Assembly (NCBI GenBank): GCA_040901445.1
Contig: JBBDYQ010000001.1
Location: forward strand, 145,716 to 209,715
Direction of reading: 5' to 3'
Length of the DNA: 64,000 nucleotides
From: Thermoleophilaceae bacterium
GTDB lineage: Bacteria; Actinomycetota; Thermoleophilia; Solirubrobacterales; Thermoleophilaceae
Shown: positions 20,120 through 28,513 of the stretch, piece after piece
Layout of the letters: each line of letters starts with the position of its first letter
How positions within the stretch are numbered: the stretch's first letter is position 1
Position numbers and translations under genes: made by a program
The notes under the pieces: generated by a model
Database searches by the model: none
The model's input: only the letters and a program-made list of their open reading frames with translations
What the model was told of the DNA's origin: nothing

Positions 20120-20176
20120 GGACGCAGGGAGCGACGTGTGCTCCGCACACGAGCGACCGAGGACGCCGGACGACGG
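20103..20176 (-). repeat. Dispersed palindromic repeat, copy 2
   Basis: Reverse complement of the element at 15221-15299. Its core is CGTGTGC-tcc-GCACACG (20135-20151). Relative to copy 1, the two stem changes (C to T and G to A) keep the pairing. It fills the gap between the RDD gene stop and the phzF-like start and runs into the first codons of the latter. Confidence 0.6.
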
Positions 20177-20179
20177 CTC

Positions 20180-20782
20180 TCACGCCTTGACTACGTGGCT
20201 CGACACGGCCATGTCGTGCAGCGCCCGGTTCTGGTCGTCCCACAGCGGCCAGAAGTAGTTCAGGAACCAGGGGATGAACGGGATGATCGAAGAGGCGATG
20301 CCCACCGCGAGGTTCTTCATGACCACCTCGCGCAGTGCCGCAGAGCCGAAGGACCAGGGCTGGCCGTTGTCGCGCACCGCGCGGATGTCGAGGAGCTGCT
20401 TGCCGATGGTCTGCCCGTTGTTGGCGCCCTGGCGCATCATCAGCAGCGGCGCGTAGAGGAAGGCCACCACCACGATCACAAGGATCGTGAGAATGGCGGC
20501 GCCGACCAGTGCGAAGAAGCCGCCGTCGCCGTCGTCGCCCGTGGCGAACAGCCCGCCGCCGATGATGGCGAGGATGATGAGGGACGGCACGATGACGATC
20601 AGCCCGTCGATGATCCAGGCGCCGAGGCGGCTGCCCCAGCCGGCGAGCTGGCCCGAGACCACCGGCTGCGGCGCCTGCTGCCAGCCGCCTGGGGGCACCG
20701 GGCCGCCGTACTGCTGAGGCGGGGCGCCCGGCGGCGGGCTCTGTGGGCTCTGCGGGCCTTGGGGCTGCTGTGGGCTCTCCAT
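20180..20782 (-). CDS. RDD-family membrane protein
   Basis: A ~200-residue protein with a Pro/Gln-rich cytoplasmic N-terminus (PQQPQGPQSPQSPPPG) and an RDD domain: GWGSRLGAWIIDGLIVIVPSL contains the R..D pair, followed by three hydrophobic helices and the conserved NNGQTIGKQLLDIRAVRDNG stretch and a final WDDQNRALHDMAVSS. The ATG at 20782 is preferred over an in-frame GTG three codons upstream. Function unknown; RDD proteins are sometimes ion antiporters. Read on the minus strand 32 bp after the membrane-protein gene at 20815. Confidence 0.8.
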   Translation of the reverse strand: MESPQQPQGPQSPQSPPPGAPPQQYGGPVPPGGWQQAPQPVVSGQLAGWGSRLGAWIIDGLIVIVPSLIILAIIGGGLFATGDDGDGGFFALVGAAILTILVIVVVAFLYAPLLMMRQGANNGQTIGKQLLDIRAVRDNGQPWSFGSAALREVVMKNLAVGIASSIIPFIPWFLNYFWPLWDDQNRALHDMAVSSHVVKA

Positions 20783-20814
20783 GCGCGGCACTCTACCCGC
20801 GCCGGTGGCGGCTC

Positions 20815-21501
20815 CTACACCGCGCTGGGCAGCGGCGCGACTGTGGGCGGCGTGAGAGGAAGCACGATGCGCTCGCCGCGCCGCGTGAAGCGCAGGCCGA
20901 TGGCCAGCGCGGCGAGGACCGCCATGACACCGAGGGCGATCTGCGCCCCCACGACGCCCTCCTCGGTCCAGTAGACGTCCTCGAGCTCGAGCAGCAGCGC
21001 CGACTCGTCGAGGGTGAGTCCCATGCCGGCGCCGAAGGGGATCGCCAACACCGGTTCGATGCGCTCGTTGTCGGTGAGGATCGCTATCGATCCCGCGACG
21101 AATGCCATGACGATGCCCGGCACGAAGTGGTGGATGTGGCGGCGCCCGAGCCGCATGCTGCGGAAGGGACCCACCGCCGCGCGGGTGCGAAGGCGGTAGG
21201 CGATCCCGCGCGACAGCCCGAGCGAGGTGACGAAGCTCACGAGCAGGTTGAAGGTGGCGTTCTCGCGCCGGCTGCCCTCCCGGTAGCCGGTGATGACCGT
21301 CTCCACGGTCTCGGCCACGGCCTCCTCCGCGGCCACCAGGAGCCCGCCGGGCTCGCCGGGGAGCGAGGCCGAGCCGTGCCGCCAGACGCGGGCCACCTCG
21401 GCCGCCAGCGCCGCGACCGTCGTGGCCACGGCCACGCCGCCGATGGCGATCGTGGCGCGGTCGGTGAGCCGGAAGCCGCGGCGGCGGGGCAGACGCCCCA
21501 T
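20815..21501 (-). CDS. Integral membrane protein of unknown function
   Basis: 228 residues with about four or five hydrophobic helices (~18-36, ~75-95, ~125-145, ~155-170, ~185-202). A conserved-looking LGRRHIHHFVPGI (~120-132) places three His residues at the start of a helix, and LTLDESALLLELEDVYW is acidic; together they could bind a metal, but no family function is known to me. The start overlaps the acyltransferase stop by one base, so it is last-but-one in the sugar operon without an obvious link to it. Confidence 0.65.
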   Translation of the reverse strand: MGRLPRRRGFRLTDRATIAIGGVAVATTVAALAAEVARVWRHGSASLPGEPGGLLVAAEEAVAETVETVITGYREGSRRENATFNLLVSFVTSLGLSRGIAYRLRTRAAVGPFRSMRLGRRHIHHFVPGIVMAFVAGSIAILTDNERIEPVLAIPFGAGMGLTLDESALLLELEDVYWTEEGVVGAQIALGVMAVLAALAIGLRFTRRGERIVLPLTPPTVAPLPSAV

Positions 21502-22211
21502 CAGCGCCAGCGCTCCAGCAGGTCCTCGTCCGGCACGTCCCGGACGTGGCGGGCGGGCGCCCCCATCACGAGCGCGCGCGCCGGCACGTCGCGGGTGACC
21601 ACGGAGCCGGCGGCCACGAACGCCTCCTCGCCCACCTCGACCCCCGGCAGCAGGACCGCGCGGCCGCCGATGCGGCAGGCGCGGCGCAGCGTGGCTCCCA
21701 CGACCGGGTAGCCGGGCCCGTGGCGGCCCGCGGCGTTGTCGTTGGTGGTGAACACCCCGGGAGCCACGAACACATCGTCCTCGACCGTGCTGTAGGCGGT
21801 CAGGTAGCAGCCCGTCTGGATCTTCACCCGTGCCCCGATGATCACGTCGTTGTCGACGGCCGACCCGCGGCCCACCACGCTGTCCTCGCCGACCATCGAG
21901 CGCTCGCGCACGTGCGACTGGTCGCCCACCAGCGCGCCGGGGCCGATGCGCGCGCCGGCCACCACGATCGCGCCGGCCGCCACCGTGGCGCCCGCGCCGA
22001 TCTCGGCCGGCAGCGGCGCCTCACGGCTGGCCGTGGAGTGCCTGCCGAGCGCCACGGGCTTGCCGAGAACCACCCCGTCCTGGATGCGCGCACCGCCGCC
22101 CAGGCGCGTGCCCTCGTGGATCACCACGTTCGCACCGAGCTCGACGTCACCGGGCAGCTCCACGCCCTCGCCCAGCAGCAGCCCGGGGGCGCGCTCAGAC
22201 GGCCGCAGCAC
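21501..22211 (-). CDS. Left-handed beta-helix (hexapeptide) acyltransferase
   Basis: A 236-residue acyl-CoA or acetyl-CoA dependent transferase. Many isoleucine-patch hexapeptides (GDVELGANVVIHEGTRLG, GAGATVAAGAIVVAGARIG, GEDSVVGRGSAV) form the coil; GVFTTNDNA marks the loop with the catalytic-type His/Asn region, and PGVEVGEEAFVAAGSVVTRDVPARALVMGAPAR is the typical terminus. Closest in layout to WbpD/WlbB N-acetyltransferases that act on 3-amino sugars. The GTG start overlaps the dehydrogenase stop by 17 bp. The context (2-epimerase, 6-dehydrogenase, Gfo/Idh) supports acetylation of a 3-amino-uronic acid intermediate. Confidence 0.85.
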   Translation of the reverse strand: MLRPSERAPGLLLGEGVELPGDVELGANVVIHEGTRLGGGARIQDGVVLGKPVALGRHSTASREAPLPAEIGAGATVAAGAIVVAGARIGPGALVGDQSHVRERSMVGEDSVVGRGSAVDNDVIIGARVKIQTGCYLTAYSTVEDDVFVAPGVFTTNDNAAGRHGPGYPVVGATLRRACRIGGRAVLLPGVEVGEEAFVAAGSVVTRDVPARALVMGAPARHVRDVPDEDLLERWR

Positions 22212-23205
22212 GCCTGTGCCCGCCAGGGTGCGAGCTCCCCTCGAGCGATCGCTGCAGCTCCTCCAGCACCCTCACCACGCGCAGGCCGGACTCCGCGCCG
22301 GAGCGCGGCTCCGCCCCCTCGCGGATGGCCTCCACGAAATGCGCGCACTCCAGGCGCAGCGGCTCGTCGTTGGGCACCTTCGGGCTCCAGACGTCGCCCG
22401 AGCGCTGGATGTACTCGCCGAAGCTCTCGTAGTCCTCGTCGAAGCCCTTGTCGTAGACCGTGAGCTTGCGCTCGGAGTCCATGTCGTCGAACGTGGCCAT
22501 CCGCTTCGCGCCCACCACGGTGAAACGGCGCTCCTTGTGCGGGTCGAGCCACGACAGATGCAGGTGCGCGGTCAGGCCCGAGGGAAAGCGCAGGAACGCG
22601 AACACCACGTCCTCCACGCCCTCGCGCATGTACGACTCGCCGACCGCGGTGCACTCGGTGGGCTCCTCGCCGGCCAGGCGCAGCACCACGGACACGTCGT
22701 GGGCGCCCAGCGACCAGAGCGCGTTCTCGTCCGCTCGCAGCTTGCCGAGGTTGAGGCGGTTGCCGTAGATGTAGAAGAGGCGGCCGAGCTCGCCGGCGTC
22801 CGCCATCTCCTTCAGCCGCTCCAGCCCCGGGTGGTACTCGAGCAGGTGCCCCACCATCAGCGTGCGGCCCGATCCCCTGGCCGCGGCCACCACCTCCTCC
22901 GCCTCGGAGACCGATCGTGCCAGCGGCTTCTCCACGAAGCAGTGCTTGCCGGCCTCGAGCACCTCGCGGGCAAGCTCCGCGTGCGTGGGCACCGGCGTGG
23001 CCACCACCACTGCGTCGGTGTCGGCATCCGCCAGCACCTCGCCCAGCGACTCGGTGGTGCGCGCCCCCGGGAAGCGCGGGCGCATGCGCTCGAGCTGCTC
23101 GGCCGAGCCGTCGCAGATCCAGCGCAGCTCGGCGCCCGGAAGCCCGTCGAAGTTGCGCGCCAGGTTCGGTCCCCAGTAGCCGAGCCCGACGACCGCCACC
23201 CTCAC
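22195..23205 (-). CDS. Gfo/Idh/MocA-family sugar dehydrogenase
   Basis: NAD(P)-dependent oxidoreductase, 336 residues. Rossmann motif VRVAVVGLGYWGPNLARNF at the start, CFVEKPLARS (~88, EKP Lys catalytic) and the GHLLEYHPG segment (~114) are family hallmarks. In the WbpB/WlbA group such enzymes oxidise C3 of UDP-GlcNAcA before transamination. The GTG start is 26 bp after the wecC stop. Its neighbours make the 3-dehydrogenase role likely, though no aminotransferase is adjacent. Confidence 0.85.
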   Translation of the reverse strand: MRVAVVGLGYWGPNLARNFDGLPGAELRWICDGSAEQLERMRPRFPGARTTESLGEVLADADTDAVVVATPVPTHAELAREVLEAGKHCFVEKPLARSVSEAEEVVAAARGSGRTLMVGHLLEYHPGLERLKEMADAGELGRLFYIYGNRLNLGKLRADENALWSLGAHDVSVVLRLAGEEPTECTAVGESYMREGVEDVVFAFLRFPSGLTAHLHLSWLDPHKERRFTVVGAKRMATFDDMDSERKLTVYDKGFDEDYESFGEYIQRSGDVWSPKVPNDEPLRLECAHFVEAIREGAEPRSGAESGLRVVRVLEELQRSLEGSSHPGGHRRAAAV

Positions 23206-23231
23206 CGGGCCACCCTCACGGGCGCAGGCGC

Positions 23232-24479
23232 TCACAGGCGCACCAGGTTGCCCGCCTCGATGCCGCGTGTCACGCCGCGGAAGTCCACGACGAGCGGGGC
23301 GTTCTCCACCACCGTGTGCAGGTCGAGGCCCGGGTGGGCGGTGACGATCACGGCGCAGTCGACGCCATCGAGGACGGCGTCCAGCGGCTCGGAGCGCAGG
23401 CCGTGCTCGGGGACCTCGGGCACGTGCTCGTCGTGGTAGACCACCTGCCCGCCGCGTCCCGACAGCAGCTCGATGATCTTCAGCGCCGGCGATTCCCGGA
23501 GATCCCCCACGCCGGCCTTGTAGGAGACGCCGAGGATCGCGATCTTCGATCCCCGCACCGCCTTGGAGTGCTCGTTGAGCGCGCGGGTGACCTTCTCCAC
23601 GCAGAAGTAGGGCATGTGCTGGTTGACCTCGCCCGCCAGCTCGATGAAGTGCGCGGTGACGTCGAACTCGCGGGCGCGCCAGGCGAGGTAGAAGGGGTCC
23701 ACCGGCAGGCAGTGGCCGCCCATCCCCGGGCCGGGGTCGAAGCGCATGAAGCCGTAGGGCTTGGTGGCGGCGGCGTCCACCACCTCCCAGATGTCGATGT
23801 CCATCCGGTCGGCGAGGATCGCAAGCTCGTTGACCAGCGCGATGTTCACCGAGCGGAAGATGTTCTCCAGCAGCTTGCTGAGCTCCGCCGACTCCGGGTT
23901 GGAGACCTCGATCACCTGGTCGCAGACCTGGCGGTACAGGGCCACGGCGCGCTCGAGGCACGCGTCCGTGAGGCCGCCGACCACCTTGGGGGTGGTGCGC
24001 AGCGTGAAGTCGGTGCGGCCCGGGTCGACCCGCTCGGGCGAGAAGGCCACGTTGAAGTCCTCCCCGGCGGCCAGGCCCGACTCCTCCAGCAGCGGCACCA
24101 GCCGCTCGCGGGTCGTGCCCGGATACGTGGTGGACTCGAGGATCACGAGCTGGCCCTTGCGCAGCACGCTGGCGAGCTTGGTGCCCGAGGCCATGAGCGG
24201 GCCCAGGTCGGGCTCGCGGTTCTCGGTGAGCGGGGTGGGCACCGCGATGAGCACGGCATCGCAGTCCGGCAGCGCCGCGTAGTCGGTGGTCGCCGAGAGG
24301 CGGTGGCCGATCGCCGCGAGCTGCTCCGAGGGCACGTCCTCGATGTAGCTCTCCCCGCGCTCCAGCGCCTGCGCGCGGCGCGCGTCGGTGTCCACGCCCA
24401 CGACGTCGTGGCCCGCCTCGCAGAACGCGACGGCCAGCGGCACGCCCACGTACCCGAGCCCGATGATCCCGATCTTCAT
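23232..24479 (-). CDS. wecC: UDP-N-acetyl-hexosamine 6-dehydrogenase
   Basis: Oxidises C6 of a UDP-N-acetylhexosamine (GlcNAc or ManNAc) to the uronic acid with two NAD. 415 residues. GIIGLGYVGVPLAVAFCEAGHDVVGVD (NAD fold), VPTPLTENREPDL (~85), ESTTYPGTTRE (~115), the KLLENIFRSVNIALVNELA helix and catalytic Cys in GMGGHCLPVDPFYL (~260) are present. The ATG at 24479 overlaps the wecB stop (ATGA). The open frame upstream is a shadow of wecB. Confidence 0.93.
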   Translation of the reverse strand: MKIGIIGLGYVGVPLAVAFCEAGHDVVGVDTDARRAQALERGESYIEDVPSEQLAAIGHRLSATTDYAALPDCDAVLIAVPTPLTENREPDLGPLMASGTKLASVLRKGQLVILESTTYPGTTRERLVPLLEESGLAAGEDFNVAFSPERVDPGRTDFTLRTTPKVVGGLTDACLERAVALYRQVCDQVIEVSNPESAELSKLLENIFRSVNIALVNELAILADRMDIDIWEVVDAAATKPYGFMRFDPGPGMGGHCLPVDPFYLAWRAREFDVTAHFIELAGEVNQHMPYFCVEKVTRALNEHSKAVRGSKIAILGVSYKAGVGDLRESPALKIIELLSGRGGQVVYHDEHVPEVPEHGLRSEPLDAVLDGVDCAVIVTAHPGLDLHTVVENAPLVVDFRGVTRGIEAGNLVRL

Positions 24480-25555
24480 GGGTCTGGAGTGTATGAGGAC
24501 AGCACGTCCCGGATCCGGCTCCCGGCCTGGCCGCGGCCGTAGAGATCGGGGCGATCGCCGTCCGGGCGCGGACGCGCCAGGGCGGCCAGGGCGGCGTCTC
24601 TGTCGAGGTCCACGAGCACGTTCCAGCCCGCGTCGACAGTCTCGATCCACTCTGTGGTGTCGCGCATCGTCACGCACGGCGTGCCCAGCAGGTACGCCTC
24701 CTTCTGGACGCCGCCGGAGTCCGTGAGCAGCACGCGGGCGTGCCGCGCCAACTCCAGGAAGTCGAGGTAGCCGATCGGGGGCGCCAGCCGCAGCCGCTCG
24801 GCGGCCTCCAGCCGCCGGATCAGGCCACCGGCCTCGAGTCGCGCGCGCGTGCGCGGGTGCACGGGGAAGACGGTCGGCTCCGGCAGCGCCTCCAGCAGCT
24901 CCACGAGGCGGACGAGCCGCCGCGGGTCGTCCACGTTGCCGGCGCGGTGGGCGGTGGCGAGCAGGAAGCCCCCGGGCTCCACGCCGTGCTCCTCGAGCGC
25001 GCGCGAGCGCTGCTGCGCCACCCCGGCGAAGCGCAGCGACACGTCGGCCATCACGTCGCCCACGAGATGCACGCCCTCGTGGATGCCCTCGCGCGCGAGG
25101 TTCTCGACCGCGGTCTGAGTCGAACACAGCAGCAGGTCGCTGGCGTGGTCGGTCAAGACGCGGTTGAACTCCTCGGGCATCGCGCGGTCGAACGAGCGCA
25201 TGCCCGCCTCCACGTGGGCCACCGGCACCCGCGCCTGCGCAGCGGCGAGGGCGCCGGCGAGAGTCGAGTTCGTGTCCCCGTAGACGAGCACCAGGTCCGG
25301 CGAGGTGTCCCCGATCACGTGCTCCAGCGCGGCGACGATGCGGGCCGTCTGCTCCGTGTTCGTGCCGCCCCCGGCTCCCAGCTGGCGATCCGGCTCGGGC
25401 ACGCCCAGCTCGTCGAAGAAGATCCGTGAGAGCTCGTCGTCGTAGTGCTGGCCGGTGTGGACCAGCACCTCCTCGTGGAGCTCGCGCAGCAGCAGCGAGA
25501 CCGCCGCGGCCTTGACGAACTGCGGTCGGTTGCCGACTATCGTGAGGATTCGCAT
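24476..25555 (-). CDS. wecB: UDP-N-acetylglucosamine 2-epimerase (non-hydrolysing)
   Basis: Interconverts UDP-GlcNAc and UDP-ManNAc-type sugars. 359 residues: RILTIVGNRPQFVKAA opens the fold, HTGQHYD (~35), VYGDTNSTLAGALAA (~94), HVEAGMRSF (~115), PEEFNR (~127), TAHRAGN (~210) and LTDSGGVQKEAYLLG (~280) are diagnostic. First gene of the sugar cluster. The ATG at 25555 directly abuts the ATG of a small ORF on the other strand. It may act as the C2 epimerase of a WbpI-type route. Confidence 0.95.
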   Translation of the reverse strand: MRILTIVGNRPQFVKAAAVSLLLRELHEEVLVHTGQHYDDELSRIFFDELGVPEPDRQLGAGGGTNTEQTARIVAALEHVIGDTSPDLVLVYGDTNSTLAGALAAAQARVPVAHVEAGMRSFDRAMPEEFNRVLTDHASDLLLCSTQTAVENLAREGIHEGVHLVGDVMADVSLRFAGVAQQRSRALEEHGVEPGGFLLATAHRAGNVDDPRRLVRLVELLEALPEPTVFPVHPRTRARLEAGGLIRRLEAAERLRLAPPIGYLDFLELARHARVLLTDSGGVQKEAYLLGTPCVTMRDTTEWIETVDAGWNVLVDLDRDAALAALARPRPDGDRPDLYGRGQAGSRIRDVLSSYTPDP

Positions 25556-25660
25556 ATGGGACTCGTGGGAAAGATCGCCGGTCTGGCCGCCGGCCTCGTG
25601 AAGCACGCCGCGTGGTACGTGAGCTACCACGTCGGCGGCGGCACACGCCGGGAAGACTAG
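25556..25660 (+). CDS. Possible 34-residue hydrophobic small protein
   Basis: An ATG at 25556, back to back with the wecB ATG (CATATG), opens a 34-codon frame: Gly/Ala/Leu-rich (GLVGKIAGLAAGLVKHAAW), ending in a basic/acidic tail and a TAG that overlaps the next gene's stop on the other strand. It could form a short amphipathic or membrane helix. There is no Shine-Dalgarno, since its upstream is the wecB coding start, so it would need to be leaderless or lie on a longer transcript. Function unknown. Confidence 0.35.
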   Translation: MGLVGKIAGLAAGLVKHAAWYVSYHVGGGTRRED

Positions 25661-26469
25661 GTGGCCAGGGCCTCCTGGATGTAGGCGCCGACTCGCTCGG
25701 CCGCCTCCCTCGTGCGCGGCCCGGGCTCGCCGAAGTCGCGCCCCTCGATGACCGCCACCGGCTGCACCTCGCGCGTGGTGGACGCCAGGAACGCCTCGCT
25801 CGCGCCCGCGAGCAGGTCGTCCAGCGCAACCGGGGCCTCGCGCACGTCGCACTCCTCCATCACGATCCGGCGCGTGATCGAGGCGAGGATGTGGTCGTCC
25901 AGCGGCGGCGTGGACAGGTGGCCGTCGCCATCCGCCCAGAAGAAGCTCGACGTGGGCGCCTCGAGAACACGGCCGTGCGGCGTGACCAGCAGCGCCTCGT
26001 CGAAGCCGCGCTCGCGGGCCAGGCGGCCGGCCAGCATGTTGCCCGCGTAGGAGAGCGATTTGATGCCGTCGAGCACGCGCGTGGGCGCGTAGGACACGGC
26101 CCCGAGCCGGATGCGGTCCGCGACGGGCGGCAGCTGCTCGGTGACCAGCAGCCGGCGCCCGCCACGGGTTATCACGAGCCGCAGGCAGCCGTCGAACGCC
26201 TCCCCCCCACGCTCGGCCAGCAGCTCGCCGGCCTCCTGGCCGAACGCGCGCCGGTCCACCTCCACACCCAGGCGCAGGTTGTGCGCGGAGCGCTCCATGC
26301 GGTCGAGGTGCTCGGCGAGAGCGAAGGGGCGACCGTCGTACACGCGCAGCACCTCGAAGACCCCGTCGCCGCGCAGCAACCCCTCGTCGGTGACGGGGAG
26401 GAAGGTCTCGCCGGCCGGCCCGATGCGGCCGTCGAGGCAGGCGAGCTCAGCGCTGGAGGTGTCGGCCAC
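25657..26469 (-). CDS. Class IV PLP enzyme (PabC / branched-chain or D-amino acid aminotransferase-like)
   Basis: A 270-residue fold-type IV PLP enzyme. PVTDEGLLRGDGVFEVLRVYDGRPFAL (~25-51), the Schiff-base Lys137 in LDGIKSLSYAGN, ALLVTPHGRVLEAPTSSFFW (~160) and LASITRRIVME (~195) identify the family. The size and KSLSY rather than KTTNY context favour an aminodeoxychorismate lyase or D-amino-acid/aminotransferase activity; sequence alone does not decide. Start ATG at 26469, just downstream of tRNA-Lys on the same strand. Confidence 0.85.
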   Translation of the reverse strand: MADTSSAELACLDGRIGPAGETFLPVTDEGLLRGDGVFEVLRVYDGRPFALAEHLDRMERSAHNLRLGVEVDRRAFGQEAGELLAERGGEAFDGCLRLVITRGGRRLLVTEQLPPVADRIRLGAVSYAPTRVLDGIKSLSYAGNMLAGRLARERGFDEALLVTPHGRVLEAPTSSFFWADGDGHLSTPPLDDHILASITRRIVMEECDVREAPVALDDLLAGASEAFLASTTREVQPVAVIEGRDFGEPGPRTREAAERVGAYIQEALAT

Positions 26470-26478
26470 TGGGAAACA

Positions 26479-26551
26479 TGCCCCCGCCAGGGATCGAACC
26501 TGGAACCTTGGGATTAAGAGTCCCCTGCTCTACCAATTGAGCTACGGAGGC
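26479..26551 (-). tRNA. tRNA-Lys(CUU)
   Basis: Cloverleaf readable on the minus strand: acceptor GCCTCCG/CGGGGGC, D arm GCTC-loop-GAGC, anticodon loop CTCTTAA with anticodon CTT, T arm CCAGG-TTCGATC-CCTGG and discriminator A. The outermost anticodon-stem pair is a G-A mismatch. No CCA is encoded. It decodes AAG, the dominant Lys codon in this GC-rich genome. Confidence 0.95.
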
Positions 26552-26595
26552 GCGCGGGAGGCGGAATTGTAGAACGACGCGGGACTCCCGGACCG

Positions 26596-26949
26596 CTACC
26601 CGCCCGAGGCCACGCCCGAGAGCGCGTCCTCGCGGGACTCGTGGATCGGGAAGACCCGGTCGAGCCCCGTGATCTCGAAGATCTTGAGGATGTTCTGATC
26701 GCTGCACACGAGCGCGAGCGAGCCGCCGACCGGGCGCAGGCGCTTGACGCCACCCACCAGCACGCCGAGCGTGGTGGAGTCGATGAAGGTGGCCTTGGAG
26801 AGGTCCACCACGACCTGCTTCTTTCCGCCGTCGATGACCTGGACCATCCGCTCCTTGAACTCGGGCGCGGTGTAGAGGTCCACCTCGCCGCCGAGCTCGA
26901 TCACGTGCGTCTCGGCGTCGACCTCTTCATCGTGGATGTGGAAGTTCAC
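26596..26949 (-). CDS. STAS-domain anti-anti-sigma factor
   Basis: 117 residues forming one STAS domain: HVIELGGEVDLYTAPEFKERM (~15-35) and VVVDLSKATFIDSTTLGVLVGGVKRL (~47-72), with the regulatory Ser58 in the FIDSTTLG motif that anti-sigma kinases phosphorylate. When dephosphorylated it would sequester an anti-sigma factor. The GTG start at 26949 is chosen because GAGGGAG sits 5-11 bases upstream and because the N-terminus then begins at the first beta strand; a longer frame to 27027 overlaps the TPR gene. Partner unknown. Confidence 0.88.
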   Translation of the reverse strand: MNFHIHDEEVDAETHVIELGGEVDLYTAPEFKERMVQVIDGGKKQVVVDLSKATFIDSTTLGVLVGGVKRLRPVGGSLALVCSDQNILKIFEITGLDRVFPIHESREDALSGVASGG

Positions 26950-27023
26950 CTGGCTCCCTCGGTTCGTGGTTCGCTTGCCGCCGGGACCAGACAGCAGCGA
27001 CCGGAATCGTAGGCGGTCGGGGC

Positions 27024-27716
27024 TCATTCGCCCGCCGCACCGTCTCCCTGCTGGCCTCCCTGGGCCTGCTGGATGGCGCTGGCGGCCTTCGCCTGTTCCA
27101 CCTGGTCTGTGACGGTACTACGTTGGTCGCGCGGAGCGAGCTCGATGGCCCGCTGGCCGGCGAGGTCGGCCGTCCGCGTGTCTCCGGCCAGCGAGGCGTA
27201 CTGCACGAGGCGGAGGTAGGACTGGGACGTCTCGTCCGCGCGCGCGAGTGTCTGCGCGGTGTCCACCGCCTTGTCGAGCTGGTTGAGCGCCCCGGGGCCA
27301 TACGCCTGGAGCATCAGGTTGGCCAGGCTCTCGTCGATCGGATCGGGGTCGGTCGCGAGATAGCGCTCCCATGCGGCCGCGGCCGCGCGCAGCTCGTCCT
27401 GGGACTCGGGCGGGAAAGTGGTGGCCTGGCCGGCCGAGGAGCTGGCGAGCTGGTAGTTGGCCCGCACGAGCGCCTTGAGCGCCTCCTCGTCGCGCGGGTT
27501 GCGCTCGAGGCGCTCCTGCGCCTGAGTGCGGCGGTCCTCGAACGTGTCGTCGGCGTTGGAGACGTTGCCCTGACGGTCGCTGAACGCGTCGAACAGGCCG
27601 CCCGACACGTCGCCGCCGATGCCGAACAGCACGAGGCCGCCGCCCATGAGGACGGCGAGCGTGAGGTAGACGACCTGGACGAGCCGGCGCCGCTTGCCTT
27701 TGAGGTCGAAGAGCAT
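27024..27716 (-). CDS. Membrane-anchored TPR-like protein
   Basis: 230 residues. A basic N-terminus (MLFDLKGKRRRLVQ) and one membrane helix (~15-33) anchor an extracytoplasmic region of helical repeats: ERLERNPRDEEALKALVRANYQLA, AWERYLATDPDPIDESLANLMLQAY, SYLRLVQYASLAGDTRTADLAGQRAIEL, spaced like tetratricopeptide repeats. The C-terminus is Gln/Gly-rich. Eight bp after tatC on the same strand, so it may belong to the Tat operon, perhaps in envelope assembly. Confidence 0.75.
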   Translation of the reverse strand: MLFDLKGKRRRLVQVVYLTLAVLMGGGLVLFGIGGDVSGGLFDAFSDRQGNVSNADDTFEDRRTQAQERLERNPRDEEALKALVRANYQLASSSAGQATTFPPESQDELRAAAAAWERYLATDPDPIDESLANLMLQAYGPGALNQLDKAVDTAQTLARADETSQSYLRLVQYASLAGDTRTADLAGQRAIELAPRDQRSTVTDQVEQAKAASAIQQAQGGQQGDGAAGE

Positions 27717-27724
27717 GTCGGTGG

Positions 27725-28495
27725 TCAGGGGCCTTCGGTGGACGCGCGTTCGTCGTCGCCCGCCTCGTCGGGCGGCCGGCCGAAGGCGGCAGCGAGGAGG
27801 ATAGACACCTCGTACAGGATGATCAGCGGGACCATCTCCAGCAGCAGCGTCACCGGGTCGATGGTGGGCAGCAGGGCCGCCACCACGGCCATGCCGAGGA
27901 TCGCGTAGCGGCGGTTCTTCCTGAGCTGGGCGACGCTGACGATGCCCAGCCGCGTGACGGCCAGGACGCCCACCGGCACCTGAAACAGGACTCCCATCGC
28001 GGCGAGCAGCAGCGCGGCGAAGCTGTAGTAGTCGCGCGCCCGCAGCTGCGTGTTGAACTCGTCGGCGTTGAAGCCGAGCAGGAAGTCGATCGCCGGGCCC
28101 AGGATCACGAAGTAGGCGAACACGACGCCGCCTATGAAGAGCACCGGTACCAGCAGCAGCAGCGGGAACGCCACCCGCCGCTCCGCCGGGCTGAAAGCGG
28201 GCAGGACGAACGCGTAGATCTGGTAGAGGATCAGCGGCAGCGCGAGGACGATGGCCGCGTACAGCGCGATCGTGATGGTGGTGAGGAAGGGCTCGGTGGG
28301 CCCCAGCGTGATGGGCTCCTGCCCATCGGGGAGGGGCTCGTTCAGCAGGTCGAGGATCGCGTGGTTCTGCCAGCCGCAGAGAGCGAACGCCACACCCAGG
28401 CCGAGCAGCGAGATGACGATGCGGGAGCGAAGCTCGTCGAGATGGTCGACGACGCTCAGGCGGTCGTCGTGGGAGACCGGCTTGATCTTGGCCAC
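27725..28495 (-). CDS. tatC: Sec-independent translocase TatC
   Basis: Six-helix receptor of the twin-arginine pathway, 256 residues. HLDELRSRIVISLLGL (~18-33) is the conserved signal-peptide-binding N-terminus, LPLILYQIYAFVLPAFSPAERR (~85-106) the central loop, FQVPVGVLAVTRLGIVS and RKNRRYAILGM match the family. Downstream of tatA (18 bp). The Rieske protein in this window (QcrA) carries a Tat signal and is a likely substrate. Confidence 0.97.
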   Translation of the reverse strand: MAKIKPVSHDDRLSVVDHLDELRSRIVISLLGLGVAFALCGWQNHAILDLLNEPLPDGQEPITLGPTEPFLTTITIALYAAIVLALPLILYQIYAFVLPAFSPAERRVAFPLLLLVPVLFIGGVVFAYFVILGPAIDFLLGFNADEFNTQLRARDYYSFAALLLAAMGVLFQVPVGVLAVTRLGIVSVAQLRKNRRYAILGMAVVAALLPTIDPVTLLLEMVPLIILYEVSILLAAAFGRPPDEAGDDERASTEGP

Positions 28496-28513
28496 GGGCG
28501 GCGGGAGGAGCGG

